Shown here piece after piece: positions 27,860-35,600 of a DNA stretch of 64,000 nt. The notes beneath the pieces were generated by a model. That model was not told the DNA's origin. It saw only the letters and a program-made list of their open reading frames with translations, and did not search any database. Position numbers and translations under genes: made by a program. The DNA is from Sphingopyxis sp. (GTDB lineage: Bacteria; Pseudomonadota; Alphaproteobacteria; Sphingomonadales; Sphingomonadaceae). The stretch is from positions 1 to 64,000 of the forward strand of contig JAIXHQ010000015.1 of NCBI GenBank assembly GCA_030145715.1, in the 5' to 3' direction. The first letter of the stretch is position 1, and the number at the start of each line of letters is the position of its first letter.

Positions 27860-29131
27860 TCAACCCAGCCGGTCGCGTAGCGCATACCAGAGCAACCCCA
27901 GCGTCGCGAGCGGTCGGCGCAGCAATGTGCCGCCGGGGAAAGGATGCGATGGCAGGCCCGCGAGCACGTCAAACCGTTCGGCGGTTCCTGCCATCGCTTC
28001 GGCGATCAATTCCCCCGCCAGCGTCGTCACCAGCGCGCCGTGGCCCGAAAAACCATGCGCGAAAAAGACATTTCCGCGCCGACCGATATGCGGCAGCCGG
28101 TTCATCGTCACCGCGACCGCGCCGCCCCAGGCATAATCGATCTTCGCTTCGGCGATCTGCGGGAATATCTGCGCCATGAATGGGCGTACGAATGCGGCGA
28201 TGTCGCGCGGCGGTGTTTGCGAATAACGTTCGCCGCCACCAAAGATCAGGCGTCTGTCAGCCGAGAGGCGGAAGTAGTTGAGAACGAAGCGGCTGTCGGC
28301 GACCGCGGCGTCGGTCGGCAGCAGTTCGTCGGCGTTCGCGAGCGGGGCCGTCGCGATATTATAATTCATGATCGGCACGGTATAGCGGCCAAGGTCGGGC
28401 TCGACGTCGCCGATCCAGTTGTCGGTCGCGTCGATGACATAGCGCGCGCCTACGATCGCCCGGTCTGTTATCAACTCGTTTGACCCGTCGCTGAATTCGA
28501 CGATCCGGTTGACGCGCTCACCATCCCAAATGCGCGCACCGGCTGCCTCTGCCGCCTTCGCCAGCCCGATCGTATAATTGAGCGGATGGAAATGACCGCC
28601 CTGAAGGTCGTGGATTCCGCCATGATAAAGGGGGCTTGCGATGTGCCCCGCCATCTTTGTCTTTGCGATGACATAGGTTTGATAATTGAAGCGCCTGTCC
28701 AGATATGCGGCTTCGCGCTGCATCGTGCCGAAGTCGGTGGGGGTCCATGCCGCCTCGAGATGCCCGGTCTTGAGGTCGCAATCGATGCCGTGTTTTTCGA
28801 TCCGTGCCTTGACCGGGTTTGCGCGCCAGCAGAGGTCGAATAGCGCATCGGCGCGTTCGCTGCCGAACTCTTCCTCCAATTCCGACGCCGTCCAGCGCAG
28901 CCCTGGTATGAGCTGTCCACCGTTACGGCCCGAGGCCCCGAAACCGATATGCTCACGCTCGACGAGGATTACCGAAAAGCCGCGCTCGGCGCACGCCAGC
29001 GCCGCCGACAGCCCCGTGAAACCACCACCGATTACCGCAACGTCGCATTCCAGATCGCCATCGATATCGCGTAGATCTAGCCTTGGATGCGCGGTTGCCG
29101 CATAATAGCTGTGGTTCAGCGGATCGGTCAC
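27860..29131 (-). CDS. puuB: FAD-dependent oxidoreductase, probable gamma-glutamylputrescine oxidase (PuuB-like)
   Basis: PuuB oxidises gamma-glutamylputrescine to the aminoaldehyde with release of ammonia and hydrogen peroxide. The DAO-fold protein has an N-terminal NHSYYAATAHPRLDLRDIDG, typical of PuuB/OrdL, then the FAD-binding CDVAVIGGGFTGLSAALA and a later FAHGFSGHGALVTTLAGELI. I choose GTG 29131, the first usable codon after the upstream gene's stop, giving 423 residues; it lacks a clear Shine-Dalgarno, so the start is uncertain. It is flanked on both sides by puuA homologues on the same strand. Confidence 0.85.
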   Translation of the reverse strand: MTDPLNHSYYAATAHPRLDLRDIDGDLECDVAVIGGGFTGLSAALACAERGFSVILVEREHIGFGASGRNGGQLIPGLRWTASELEEEFGSERADALFDLCWRANPVKARIEKHGIDCDLKTGHLEAAWTPTDFGTMQREAAYLDRRFNYQTYVIAKTKMAGHIASPLYHGGIHDLQGGHFHPLNYTIGLAKAAEAAGARIWDGERVNRIVEFSDGSNELITDRAIVGARYVIDATDNWIGDVEPDLGRYTVPIMNYNIATAPLANADELLPTDAAVADSRFVLNYFRLSADRRLIFGGGERYSQTPPRDIAAFVRPFMAQIFPQIAEAKIDYAWGGAVAVTMNRLPHIGRRGNVFFAHGFSGHGALVTTLAGELIAEAMAGTAERFDVLAGLPSHPFPGGTLLRRPLATLGLLWYALRDRLG

Positions 29132-29145
29132 CGGCGGGGTCAGGG

Positions 29146-30492
29146 TCAGACGCGCATCAACAGATGTTCGCGCTCCCAGCTCGACACCACCGACTGGTAA
29201 TTGAACAACTCGTGATCCTTCACGGCAAAGAAGATTTCGAAGAAATCGTCGCCGAGCAAATTGCGCACTTTCTTGCACGACGCAAAGCGGTCGAGCGCCG
29301 CTTCGAGCGTGCGAGGAAGCGTGCGGGCGCGGTTATAGGCGCTGCCGGTGATCGGCTTCGCCGGCACCATGCGATCGACCACGCCGATATAGCCGCAGAT
29401 CAGCGAGGCCGCGATCGCCAGATAGGGATTGCTGTCGGCGCCCGGCAGGCGGTTTTCGACGCGGCGGTTGTTCTTGTCGGAGATGGGTACGCGGAAACCG
29501 CACGACCGGTTATCCTCTCCCCATTGAACGTTGATCGGCGCGGCGCTGTCGGGCCGCATACGGCGAAAGCTGTTGACGTTCGGCGCCCACAAGGGTGAGA
29601 TTTGCGGCATGTAGCGAACCAGACCCGCGATATAGCTGCGGAACATCGCGCTATCGCGGCCGTTGGCGGTCGCAAACAGATTCCTGCCGCTCGTCGCATC
29701 GACGACCGACTGGTGGATGTGCATCGCGCTGCCCGGCTGCCCCGCCATCGGATTGGCCATGAAGGTCGCATAGACGTCATGCTGTTTGGCGACGTTGCGC
29801 ACGACCCGCTTGAAAAGGAAAACCTCGTCGGCAAGGCGCAATGGGTCACCATGTTCGAAATTGACCTCTAGCTGCGCGGCGCCCATTTCATGAATCATCG
29901 TATCGATGTCGAGGCCCATCAGTTCGCAATCATCATAGATATGATCGATGATGTCCTCATATTCGTTCATCGCCTCCAGCCCATAGGGTTGGCTCGCGCT
30001 TTCGCTGCGCCCCGATCGGCCGACGGGCGGCGTCAGCGGAAAATCGGGGTCGGCGTTCTGCGAGACGAGATAGAATTCGACTTCCGGCGCGATGATGGGT
30101 TTCCATCCCTTTTCCGCGTAAAGCCCTAGGACATTTTTCAGGATGGTACGCGGGGCAATGCCGACTTCGGTGCCGTCGCCGTTGAAAGCGTCGGCGATGA
30201 CGAACGCGGTGGGCGAGGTGAAGCCGGGCGCGACGCAGATCGTGCCGGGGTCGGCGATCAGATATTTGTCGGGGTCCTTGTCCCAGATGTCGTCAATATC
30301 GTCGGGATAATGGCCGTCGATGGTACAGATAAAAACGCTGCCGGGGATGCGCAGCGACTTGTCCTTCACCGATGACAGGAACTTCTTGGCCGGCAGTACC
30401 TTGCCACGCTGAACCCCGTTTATGTCGGGGACAATGCATTCGACTTCGTCGATCTTATGGTCGCTGATCCATTGTTCCAGATTGACTGACAT
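29146..30492 (-). CDS. puuA: Glutamine synthetase-family gamma-glutamylpolyamine synthetase, copy 2
   Basis: A second PuuA/SpuB-type ligase of 448 residues, heading the seven-gene minus-strand operon. It opens NLEQWISDHKIDEVECIVPD, followed by INGVQRGKVLPAKKF. It keeps the GS active-site elements EVEFYLVSQN, HEMGAAQLEVNFEHGDPLR and GSAMHIHQSV, and the NRVENRLPGADSNPYLAIAA loop. It differs substantially from copy 1, so the two may prefer different amines (for example putrescine and a longer polyamine or a monoamine); this is inference. A palindromic candidate operator lies about 50-66 bases upstream of its start. Confidence 0.87.
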   Translation of the reverse strand: MSVNLEQWISDHKIDEVECIVPDINGVQRGKVLPAKKFLSSVKDKSLRIPGSVFICTIDGHYPDDIDDIWDKDPDKYLIADPGTICVAPGFTSPTAFVIADAFNGDGTEVGIAPRTILKNVLGLYAEKGWKPIIAPEVEFYLVSQNADPDFPLTPPVGRSGRSESASQPYGLEAMNEYEDIIDHIYDDCELMGLDIDTMIHEMGAAQLEVNFEHGDPLRLADEVFLFKRVVRNVAKQHDVYATFMANPMAGQPGSAMHIHQSVVDATSGRNLFATANGRDSAMFRSYIAGLVRYMPQISPLWAPNVNSFRRMRPDSAAPINVQWGEDNRSCGFRVPISDKNNRRVENRLPGADSNPYLAIAASLICGYIGVVDRMVPAKPITGSAYNRARTLPRTLEAALDRFASCKKVRNLLGDDFFEIFFAVKDHELFNYQSVVSSWEREHLLMRV

Positions 30493-30542
30493 GAGCCCCC
30501 GATTGGGCCGAGGATTCGGCCCGTTGTGGAGCGGTCAGCCTA

Positions 30543-30558
30543 TCGCAAGCTTTTGCGA
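30543..30558. promoter_or_regulatory. Inverted repeat in the divergent puuA / aminotransferase promoter region
   Basis: TCGCAA-GCTT-TTGCGA: perfect 6-base arms around a 4-base centre, 51 bases upstream of the puuA copy 2 start and 158 bases before the divergent aminotransferase. A weaker imperfect repeat GGGTAT-N6-ATGCCC follows at about 30596-30613. These are candidate operators for a polyamine-responsive regulator; no regulator gene is present in the island. Confidence 0.4.
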
Positions 30559-30715
30559 AGCGCCAGAGGTGCGAGCTATTCGGCCATTTCGGGTATCAAT
30601 TTATGCCCAATCCTTTGGCCCGCCAAATGCGAGTTGTCATTGATGGCGAAGCGAAGCAATCTCGGGCCGTGGCGCGCCGCTGCGCTTTTCACAGGGACGG
30701 AATAGGGAGATGGCG

Positions 30716-32032
30716 ATGAAGGGCGATAACGACCAAATGGCGTCATTCTGGATGCCGTTCACCGCCAATCGGTCGTACAAGGCGAACCCGCGTCAGCTCG
30801 TTTCGGCGAGCGGCATGTTCTATCAGAGCGGCGACGGGCGGACGATACTCGACGCGACCTCGGGACTATGGTGCAGCAATGCCGGGCATTGTCGGCCCGA
30901 AATCACCGACGCGATCGCCAAGGCCGCGGCGACCCTGGATTTTGCACCGACCTTTCAGCTTGGCCATCCCCTGCCGTTCGAACTGGCGCAGCGCCTGGCA
31001 GCCCTGATGCCTGCTGGTCTCGACCGTATATTCTTTACCAACAGCGGATCGGAATCGGTCGATTCAGCCCTGAAAATCGCGCTGAATGTCCAGCGCGCCA
31101 AGGGGCAGGGGACGCGTACCCGGTTGATTGGCCGCGAACGCGGTTATCACGGCACGGGCTTTGGCGGGATCAGTGTCGGCGGGCTGGTGAATAATCGCCG
31201 CGCCTTTGGCGGCGGCCTGCCCGGCGTCGATCATCTGCGCCATACGCACGACATCGATCGTAACGCCTTCACGCGAGGATTTCCGCATCATGGTGCGGAA
31301 CTCGCCGACGATCTTCAGCGGCTGGTCGATCTGCACGGCGCGGACACGATCGCGGCTGTGATCGTCGAGCCTATGGCGGGATCGACCGGCGTTCTGGTGC
31401 CGCCGCTGGGTTATCTGCAGCGTCTGCGCGACATCTGTGACAGGCATGGCATCATCCTGATCTTTGATGAGGTCATCACCGCCTTTGGCCGCGTCGGGGG
31501 GGCGACGGCGTCGGAAACATGGGGCGTGACACCGGACATCATCACGATGGCAAAGGGGCTGACCAACGCGGCCGTACCGATGGGTGCGGTGGCGGTCCGG
31601 CGTGAATTGCACGATGCCGTGATCGACAGCGTGGCCGGCGGAATCGAACTGTTCCACGGCTATACCTATTCGGGACATCCGCTGGCGAGCGCCGCCGGCC
31701 TCGCCACATTGGACCTCTATGCCCGCGACGCCTTGTTCGAGCGCGCGGCCATGCTCGCCAGCTATTGGGAGGATGCGGCGCACAGCCTGCGCGGGCGCCG
31801 CCATGTCATCGACATTCGCACGATCGGGCTGGTCGCGGGTATCGAACTCGAACCGCGTTCGGGTGCGCCGACGGCGCGTGCAACGGAATTATTCCATGCC
31901 TGTTTCGACAACGGCCTGCTCGTCCGCGCGACCGGCGATATTATCGCGCTGTCGCCGCCGCTGATTGTCGAGCGGACCCAGATTAACGAGATGTTCGGAA
32001 AGATCGGCGATCTGCTCGACCGCATCGGATGA
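30716..32032 (+). CDS. Class III omega-aminotransferase (beta-alanine/amine:pyruvate type)
   Basis: A PLP enzyme related to beta-alanine:pyruvate and omega-amino acid transaminases. Visible features: MASFWMPFTANRSYKANPRQ (characteristic of this subgroup), DATSGLWCSNAGHCRPEI, FFTNSGSESVDSALKIAL, RERGYHGTGFGGISVGG, ILIFDEVITAFGRVG, and the PLP lysine in TMAKGLTNAAVPMGAV. The 438-residue product starts at ATG 30716, with GGGAG six bases upstream; ATG 30710 is an alternative. It is transcribed divergently from the puu-pot operon and may act on an omega-amino product of polyamine breakdown, such as GABA or beta-alanine. Confidence 0.87.
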   Translation: MKGDNDQMASFWMPFTANRSYKANPRQLVSASGMFYQSGDGRTILDATSGLWCSNAGHCRPEITDAIAKAAATLDFAPTFQLGHPLPFELAQRLAALMPAGLDRIFFTNSGSESVDSALKIALNVQRAKGQGTRTRLIGRERGYHGTGFGGISVGGLVNNRRAFGGGLPGVDHLRHTHDIDRNAFTRGFPHHGAELADDLQRLVDLHGADTIAAVIVEPMAGSTGVLVPPLGYLQRLRDICDRHGIILIFDEVITAFGRVGGATASETWGVTPDIITMAKGLTNAAVPMGAVAVRRELHDAVIDSVAGGIELFHGYTYSGHPLASAAGLATLDLYARDALFERAAMLASYWEDAAHSLRGRRHVIDIRTIGLVAGIELEPRSGAPTARATELFHACFDNGLLVRATGDIIALSPPLIVERTQINEMFGKIGDLLDRIG

Positions 32033-32053
32033 CGGCAATTCCGTCCTTCCTGG

Positions 32054-32194
32054 TCAATCGACCATTTGAGCGATCAGGCGGCGAAGTTCGCGTCGCGAGA
32101 GGGTCGGGGATGTCCGGACGGTCTTTTCGGTCCGTGGGTCGGTTGCCGAATAGGGCCGGAGAAGAGAGGGAAATGCATTCAATTTAAAATTCAT
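32054..32194 (-). CDS. 46-residue protein of unknown function downstream of cspA
   Basis: A short open frame with ATG 32194 and AGGA five bases upstream. It encodes a 46-residue peptide starting MNFKLNAFPSLLRPYSATDP and ending with the basic, helix-like TLSRRELRRLIAQMVD. The end resembles a small amphipathic helix of the kind seen in short conserved sphingomonad proteins, but I cannot name a family. The gene body has coding-like GC-rich third positions, while the start region is AT-rich. It follows cspA on the same strand by 96 bases and converges with the aminotransferase gene, 21 bases from its stop. Confidence 0.6.
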   Translation of the reverse strand: MNFKLNAFPSLLRPYSATDPRTEKTVRTSPTLSRRELRRLIAQMVD

Positions 32195-32238
32195 AATATC
32201 CTGTAATTTTGTAATGTTTCTTGGCGTTGAGACTGTCC

Positions 32239-32277
32239 GCGACAGGCGGGCTACGTCACTCGCAACCAGCCTGTCGC
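32239..32277. repeat. Inverted repeat between cspA and the 46-residue ORF
   Basis: GCGACAGGC (32239-32247) and GCCTGTCGC (32269-32277) are perfect 9-base arms with a 21-base spacer. On the minus strand the hairpin follows the cspA stop by 13 bases but has no T run. It may partially end cspA transcription or protect its mRNA. Confidence 0.5.
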
Positions 32278-32290
32278 AGGACGTTTGGGG

Positions 32291-32497
32291 TCAGGCCTGT
32301 TGGATGTTGACCGCCGCGGTCTTGCCGCGCTGGTCGGTTTCCAGATCATAGGAAACGCGCTGATCCTTGTTCAGCGTCGACATTCCGGCGCGTTCGACGG
32401 CGGTGATATGGACGAAATTGTCGCCCGAACCATCCTCGTTGGCGATGAAGCCATAGCCTTTTTCGGTGTTGAAGAATTTTACGGTGCCGGTGGGCAT
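32291..32497 (-). CDS. cspA: Cold-shock domain protein
   Basis: A 68-residue single cold-shock domain that binds single-stranded RNA and DNA and melts RNA structure. RNP1 is KGYGFIA and RNP2 is NFVHITAV. It begins MPTGTVKFFNTEKGYGFI. AAGGA lies eight bases before ATG 32497. The upstream gap to phoR (32498-32685) contains a GGGGG-CTTT-CCCCC hairpin near the phoR end. Whether this copy is cold-induced cannot be told; CspA-type paralogues are often constitutive. Confidence 0.95.
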   Translation of the reverse strand: MPTGTVKFFNTEKGYGFIANEDGSGDNFVHITAVERAGMSTLNKDQRVSYDLETDQRGKTAAVNIQQA

Positions 32498-32685
32498 GGG
32501 GCGTTCCTTTCACGGAAGCGGAGTTACCACCGGCTCATGCCGATGGCGCCAGGTAGCGAGAGGAGGGACGTGTCCGCCATTCGGCAAAAAAATCCGTCGC
32601 AGGCGACGATAGCCGCCGCAAGATGGGGGTCCGGATACGAAAAGTCAAGGATAGGCGGGGGCTTTCCCCCTCGCGCCCCGCTCTA

Positions 32686-33918
32686 TCAGCCCTCGGCGCG
32701 GAGCGGAAAGGTCACGGATACGCGTGTCCCCTTGCCGACATCGCTGTCAATGTCCAACTGGCCCTGATGCCGCTCGCTGATATGCTTGACGATCGCAAGG
32801 CCAAGGCCGGTCCCACCCACCGAACGGCTGCGGGCTTCGTCGACGCGATAGAATCGTTCTGTCAGGCGGGGGAGGTGATCGGGGGCGATTCCATCGCCTT
32901 CGTCGGTCACCGACAATCGCACACGTCGCCCTTCGCGCGCCAGGGTGACAACCACCGGCGTACCGGCGTGGCCGTATTTCATCGCATTAGACACGATATT
33001 GTGCGCGAGCTGGCCCAATTGCGCTTCATCGCCCAGCATCGGTTGCGGATCGTCGCCAAGGTTCGCGACAATATCGTCGGCGCGCGCCTGTTCGCTGTCG
33101 CGAAGCTGAACGATGGTCGTCTTGACGATCGTGGCAAGGTCGATAGGCGTCGTCGGGCGCCGAAAACGGTCGGCTTCGACGCGAGATATTGACAGCAGGT
33201 CGATGACGAGTTGCTGCATCCTTCCCGCTTCGCGCTGGATGATTGACAGGAATCGGTCGCGGGTCGGCGCGTCGGTGTCGCCGTTCATATCCTGCAGCGT
33301 TTCGACATAGCCCAGGATTGCCGCAAGCGGTGTGCGCAGTTCGTGGCTCGCGTTGGCGACGAAATCCGAACGCATCTTGTCCGCGGCATCGATCGCCGAG
33401 CGGTCGGACAAAAAGATGATCTGTTCGCTGCCTGACAGGGCGGCGATCCGCATCGTCCACCGCTGACCGGGACGCGGAAAGTCGATAAGATTGATTGTTT
33501 CGAGCGGCGCTCCGTCCGCAATCTGTGACAGCCAGTCGCTTGTCGCAGGATGGCGGATGGCGGTCCGCACATCAGCGCCAACGATGTGTCGGCCGAGCAG
33601 GCGTATGGCGGCGTCATTGGCGATGGTGACGATATTGTCGGCGGTTCCCAGCAGCGGCTCCTTTTCCTGATCCACCCAATGCGCGAAGTCGGGATGACGG
33701 AGAAGCGATATGGCCGGTGTCTCAACCAGCGCCGCAACGGCATTTTGGGGGCTGGGAGGCGCAGAGGGAAGGGCGCTGTAAACGGTCGCCGCCGCGATAA
33801 ATCCGGCAAGCAGCATGACCGCGATCGATAGAGGGTCGCCTCCGGATAGCGCCGCGAAAATCGCCGCGATGGCGACCAGCGTCAAAGCGATGACCAGGCT
33901 GGAAAGGCGATCGAACAT
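32686..33918 (-). CDS. phoR: PhoR-type sensor histidine kinase
   Basis: A membrane histidine kinase of 410 residues. Two hydrophobic segments (about 6-24 and 31-50) are followed by a PAS-like region (70-165), the HisKA domain with His192 in FVANASHELRTPLAAILGYV, and an HATPase domain with NAMKYGHAGTP, TDEGDGIAPDHLPRLTERFY and GGTGLGLAIVKHI. This matches PhoR, the phosphate-starvation kinase. ATG 33918 is used; an in-frame GTG lies six codons upstream. No phoB response regulator or pst transporter gene lies beside it in this window, which is unusual, so the name rests on the domain pattern. Confidence 0.83.
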   Translation of the reverse strand: MFDRLSSLVIALTLVAIAAIFAALSGGDPLSIAVMLLAGFIAAATVYSALPSAPPSPQNAVAALVETPAISLLRHPDFAHWVDQEKEPLLGTADNIVTIANDAAIRLLGRHIVGADVRTAIRHPATSDWLSQIADGAPLETINLIDFPRPGQRWTMRIAALSGSEQIIFLSDRSAIDAADKMRSDFVANASHELRTPLAAILGYVETLQDMNGDTDAPTRDRFLSIIQREAGRMQQLVIDLLSISRVEADRFRRPTTPIDLATIVKTTIVQLRDSEQARADDIVANLGDDPQPMLGDEAQLGQLAHNIVSNAMKYGHAGTPVVVTLAREGRRVRLSVTDEGDGIAPDHLPRLTERFYRVDEARSRSVGGTGLGLAIVKHISERHQGQLDIDSDVGKGTRVSVTFPLRAEG

Positions 33919-34067
33919 CTTTGTGTGGCCTCGCACGAAGCGGTGTCGATGCGCAAGGAGGATTATGGTCGTTAATGCCTTCGCCCTTTATGTCTCAAAG
34001 CGGGAAGCGGACATGCCAAAGCCGTCTTTTGCTTTTCCTCGCCCGCTCATTGGGTTATGCGCCAGCA

Positions 34068-34481
34068 ATGGATAACAGCGATATTCCGGCCGAAAATCCC
34101 GCTGAGGCGGAAGACGCCATCTCGTCACGGCGCCGAATGCTGGCGCTGGGTGCCGTCGGCGTGTCGGCAGCCCTCACCATCCGCCCTGCCTTTGCGCAAA
34201 CGGCCGTTTCGGTGATGAACTGCCAGATCCCGGTTCCAGCACCGACGGCGGCTGGCAAATATATCGACGCCGCCGGCAAGCTGGTGGCGCCAGGAACCAA
34301 GAACGCCTTCCCCGGATCGCCGCGTCCGTTCACGGGCGAAGAGGTCAAGCGCGCCTTTCGCGGGCAGACGCTGCCCGGGACAAGCTACAACCAGTCGCAG
34401 GCCTATCTGCAATATATCCGGCGCTTGCAGGCTGGGCAGAGCGGCTTTACCTGTTTCGCATCGATCACGACGTCGCGCTGA
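34068..34481 (+). CDS. Small Tat-exported protein of unknown function
   Basis: The 137-residue protein has a clear twin-arginine signal: SSRRRMLALGAVGVSAALTI ending around FAQ. The mature part of about 100 residues contains NCQIPVPAPTAAGKYIDAAG and ends YIRRLQAGQSGFTCFASITT, with two cysteines that could pair. ATG 34068 is chosen as the first start that places the signal near the N-terminus, though no strong ribosome binding site is visible; earlier in-frame starts exist. It is 57 bases before the fumarylacetoacetate hydrolase family gene on the same strand. I do not recognise the family. Confidence 0.6.
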   Translation: MDNSDIPAENPAEAEDAISSRRRMLALGAVGVSAALTIRPAFAQTAVSVMNCQIPVPAPTAAGKYIDAAGKLVAPGTKNAFPGSPRPFTGEEVKRAFRGQTLPGTSYNQSQAYLQYIRRLQAGQSGFTCFASITTSR

Positions 34482-34538
34482 TTTCGCCCCTTTGATGCGA
34501 TGTCGGTTCAGCCGCATCGTCATGTCAAAGGAGTTTTT

Positions 34539-35540
34539 GTGAAACTAGCTTCGCTAAAAAAGGGTCGCGACGGCCGACTTGTCGTCGTCTCTGACGATCT
34601 GGCCTGGTATGCCGACGCGGGCCAAATCGTTCCCACTTTGCAGGCCGCGCTAGATAATTGGGCCTATGCCGCACCGCGGCTTGCCGCGCTGGCCGAAGAC
34701 CTGAACCATGATGCGATTCCCAAGGACCGCTTTCATGAACGCGATGCCGCATCGCCGCTGCCGCGCGCATATCAATGGGCCGACGGCAGCGCCTATGTGA
34801 ATCATGTCGCGCTCGTCCGCCAGGCCCGCGGGGCCGAGATGCCCGACAGTTTCTGGCAGGATCCGCTGATGTATCAGGGGGGCAGCGACGCATTCCTGGG
34901 CCCGCGCGACCCGATCCCGCTTGGCGATCCGGCGTGGGGGTGCGACATGGAAGCCGAAGTCGTCGTTGTCACGGGCGATGTCCCGGCGGGGATCGATGCC
35001 GCGTCGGCGCGGAAGAAGATCTTGCTTGTCGGCCTGACCAATGACGTCTCGCTACGGGGTCTGATTCCGGGCGAGCTTGCGAAGGGGTTCGGTTTTTTCC
35101 AGTCGAAGCCGTCGAGTGCGATGTCGCCGGTATTCGTGACTCCGGAGTCGCTTGGCGAACGCTGGCAAGACGGCAAGTTGCATGGAACCTTGTGCGTCGA
35201 CCTGAACGGAGAACCGCTGGGCCGCGCCGATGCGGGGGTCGACATGACGTTTGATTTCGGCGCACTGATCGCCCACGCGGCAAAGACGCGCGACCTTGGT
35301 GCTGGAACGATCATCGGGTCGGGCACCGTGTCGAACCGTGATCCCGACGGCGGGCCCGGCAAGCCTGTCGCCGATGGCGGCCTCGGCTATTGCTGTCTGG
35401 CGGAGGTGCGGACGGTTGAAACCATCCAGCAAGGCGAGCCGAAAACGCCGTTCATGCAAAAGGGCGACGTGGTGCGAATCTGGATGGATGACGACCGGCA
35501 CCATAGTATTTTCGGAGCGATCGAACAGCAGGTGGATTGA
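34539..35540 (+). CDS. Fumarylacetoacetate hydrolase family protein
   Basis: Members cleave or hydrate beta-diketone-like acids, for example fumarylacetoacetate in tyrosine degradation. The 333-residue protein has the FAH fold: YQWADGSAYVNHVALVRQAR, DPLMYQGGSDAFLGPRDPIP, GCDMEAEVVVVTGDVP with metal-binding acidic residues, GLTNDVSLRGLIPGELAKGF, and GAGTIIGSGTVSNRDPDGGP. The GTG start at 34539 has AAAGGAG five bases upstream. Absence of neighbouring homogentisate or maleylacetoacetate genes leaves the substrate open. Confidence 0.88.
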   Translation: MKLASLKKGRDGRLVVVSDDLAWYADAGQIVPTLQAALDNWAYAAPRLAALAEDLNHDAIPKDRFHERDAASPLPRAYQWADGSAYVNHVALVRQARGAEMPDSFWQDPLMYQGGSDAFLGPRDPIPLGDPAWGCDMEAEVVVVTGDVPAGIDAASARKKILLVGLTNDVSLRGLIPGELAKGFGFFQSKPSSAMSPVFVTPESLGERWQDGKLHGTLCVDLNGEPLGRADAGVDMTFDFGALIAHAAKTRDLGAGTIIGSGTVSNRDPDGGPGKPVADGGLGYCCLAEVRTVETIQQGEPKTPFMQKGDVVRIWMDDDRHHSIFGAIEQQVD

Positions 35541-35548
35541 ACAAAAGA

Positions 35549-35580
35549 GGGGGCGGATTCACCGGCCCGCCCCCGATTTT
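35549..35580 (+). terminator. Probable terminator between the FAH-family gene and tadC
   Basis: GGGGGCG (35549-35555) pairs with CGCCCCC (35568-35574) across a 12-base loop, followed by GATTTT. It starts eight bases after the FAH-family stop codon. The T run is short. Confidence 0.55.
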
Positions 35581-35600
35581 GCTGCGCCGATGCCGGTATG

